The position numbers were made by a program, and so were the translations under genes. A DNA stretch of 64,000 bases from Parasponia andersonii (Eukaryota > Streptophyta > Magnoliopsida > Rosales > Cannabaceae): contig JXTB01000038.1 of NCBI GenBank assembly GCA_002914805.1, positions 1,411,879 to 1,475,878 on the forward strand, read 5' to 3'. A model generated the notes under the pieces. The model saw only the letters and a program-made list of their open reading frames with translations, was not told where the DNA came from and did not search any database. Below are positions 62,833 to 64,000 of the stretch, in pieces; the stretch's first letter is position 1, and every line of letters begins with the position of its first letter.

Positions 62833-64000
62833 GAAACGAAACCAATGAAACTAAGAAAATTCAATCTTCACTACAAAAACACACAATATTGTGACAACAA
62901 ACAGATCAAACTAGCTTAGGTACAATCTCATAATCCACTTCCAAAAATCAACAATAATCTTCAAATACTCATCCAACCATACAAAATATTCTCAACAATA
63001 TCAAAATCTTCTAAGATTTAGCCTAAGGTCGAAAATTTGGCCCAAGGAAGAGAAATATTATTTAAAGCACAGATCTACCAAAAATCTATAAGAAATATCG
63101 CAATTGAATGTACGGAGAGAACCACAATATAAGTCAATGATTTAATTTTATGTTCATGACAAATAATCAACCATAGCTGAAATCCTTAACTTTTTCAAAA
63201 TTCACACTTGAAATAGTTTGATAAAAGAGAAATCATCAAATTCAAAGAGGCATTTTTGATGGCTTTTTGGGCTTTTGTATTTGGGTTTGAACAAATTTCA
63301 GCTCCGAAAGGAGGAAAAAAAATCGGAGCTGGGAAGAGACAGATGTGAAAAAGAGAGAATTGTCCGAAGGTAGTATATTTTAACTTTTACGAGTCAAAAT
63401 TATTTCACACCATTAGAGTTAATCTAAAGGTCCAAATAATACTCCTATTTGTAGTAGGATTTTTGCCCCTCTTATATTCGATTTTTTCTATATATATAAA
63501 GACAAAAATTAAAAAGGCAAAACACACGTTGCTAGTGATTGTGGGTTATTAAATAGAAAGAAATCCAACTGTCTAAATGTTGTTGGCTAAAAGCCATATA
63601 ACAAAAAGTAGTTGTGGCAAAAAAAAATTATTATTCATCGATCCCGTAGCCACTTATTATTATATAGATAAATTGGTCCTCTTTTTCTTTTTCTTTTTTT
63701 CGATAAATATCATCTATGGTCCCCAACCTTTCACAGAAATATCACTTAAGCCTCTATTTTTTTTCCCGTAACATTTAGATCCCGAAACTCTCCATTTTGT
63801 ATCGTTGAAGTCTTTTTAACAACTCCGTTTCTTTTTTACACTAAATTAGTATGTGCATCTCACATGACCAGAAAATTGAGGGGCATAAGCTGGAAATTGA
63901 AAATATCCTCCAGTCTTCTTCGTTAAGTGGAAAATTGGTATAAAACAAATGGTGATTTTGGAATTCAATCAAATTGAAATTTGACTGTACTATTAAACTT
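62833..64000. other. AT-rich intergenic DNA to the window end
   Basis: No gene was recognised. The last 300 bases contain phrases such as ATCTATGGTCCCCAACCTTTCAC that resemble the low-complexity ends of plant inverted-repeat elements, but no partner arm lies in the window. Confidence 0.5.

Overview
The window is nuclear DNA from a eudicot plant; I cannot name the species. It is AT-rich and gene-poor, the host genes carry GT-AG introns, and the recognisable proteins are plant-type: a polyprenyl diphosphate synthase end, TFIIIA with nine zinc fingers, an auxilin-like J-domain protein and a P-class PPR protein. Most of the rest is transposable elements of several classes: L1-type LINE fragments, copia and other LTR elements, a large Mutator-like element (MULE), and several MITE or foldback elements.

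Layout. 1-1303: last two exons of an SPS3/GPPS-like synthase (+). 2.7-5 kb: a promoter-like start and a possible gene remnant that I could not resolve. 5.1-6.7 kb: copy 1 of a duplicated block whose second copy (15.8-17.6 kb) follows TFIIIA. 6.7-10.3 kb: two tandem, decayed LINE fragments. 11.3-12.0 kb: a large foldback repeat just upstream of TFIIIA. 12,188-15,225: complete TFIIIA (+), with a 5S-rRNA-mimic alternative exon inside one intron. 18,329-22,512: complete six-exon auxilin-like J-domain gene (-). 22.5-27.5 kb: intergenic with a MITE. 27.5-30.7 kb: a short LTR element without a recognisable pol. 34,178-42,883: an 8.7 kb MULE bounded by an 8-bp target duplication and carrying a MuDR-type transposase (+), a DUF1985/Ulp1-protease gene (-) and three arrays rich in TTTCGA/TCGAAA. 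46,062-48,572: intact single-exon PPR gene (-). 49,317-54,424: a broken copia element (-) with a 5-bp target duplication. 57.9-59.4 kb: two inverted-repeat elements. 60.5-62.8 kb: a 1.15-1.18 kb tandem duplication whose junction is one N, probably an assembly artefact.

How it fits together. The host genes are unrelated housekeeping genes: isoprenoid side-chain synthesis, 5S rRNA transcription, clathrin/Hsc70 co-chaperone work and organelle RNA processing. The strongest regulatory signal is in TFIIIA. The intron between coding exons 2 and 3 contains an exon that resembles 5S rRNA and reaches a stop codon after six codons, which matches the autoregulatory splicing switch known for plant TFIIIA genes. 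The most unusual mobile structure is the MULE. Its transposase keeps one reading frame over about 2.3 kb despite four in-frame stops, it carries a SUMO-protease-like gene, and an extra exact copy of its terminal sequence lies about 0.6 kb inside its right end.
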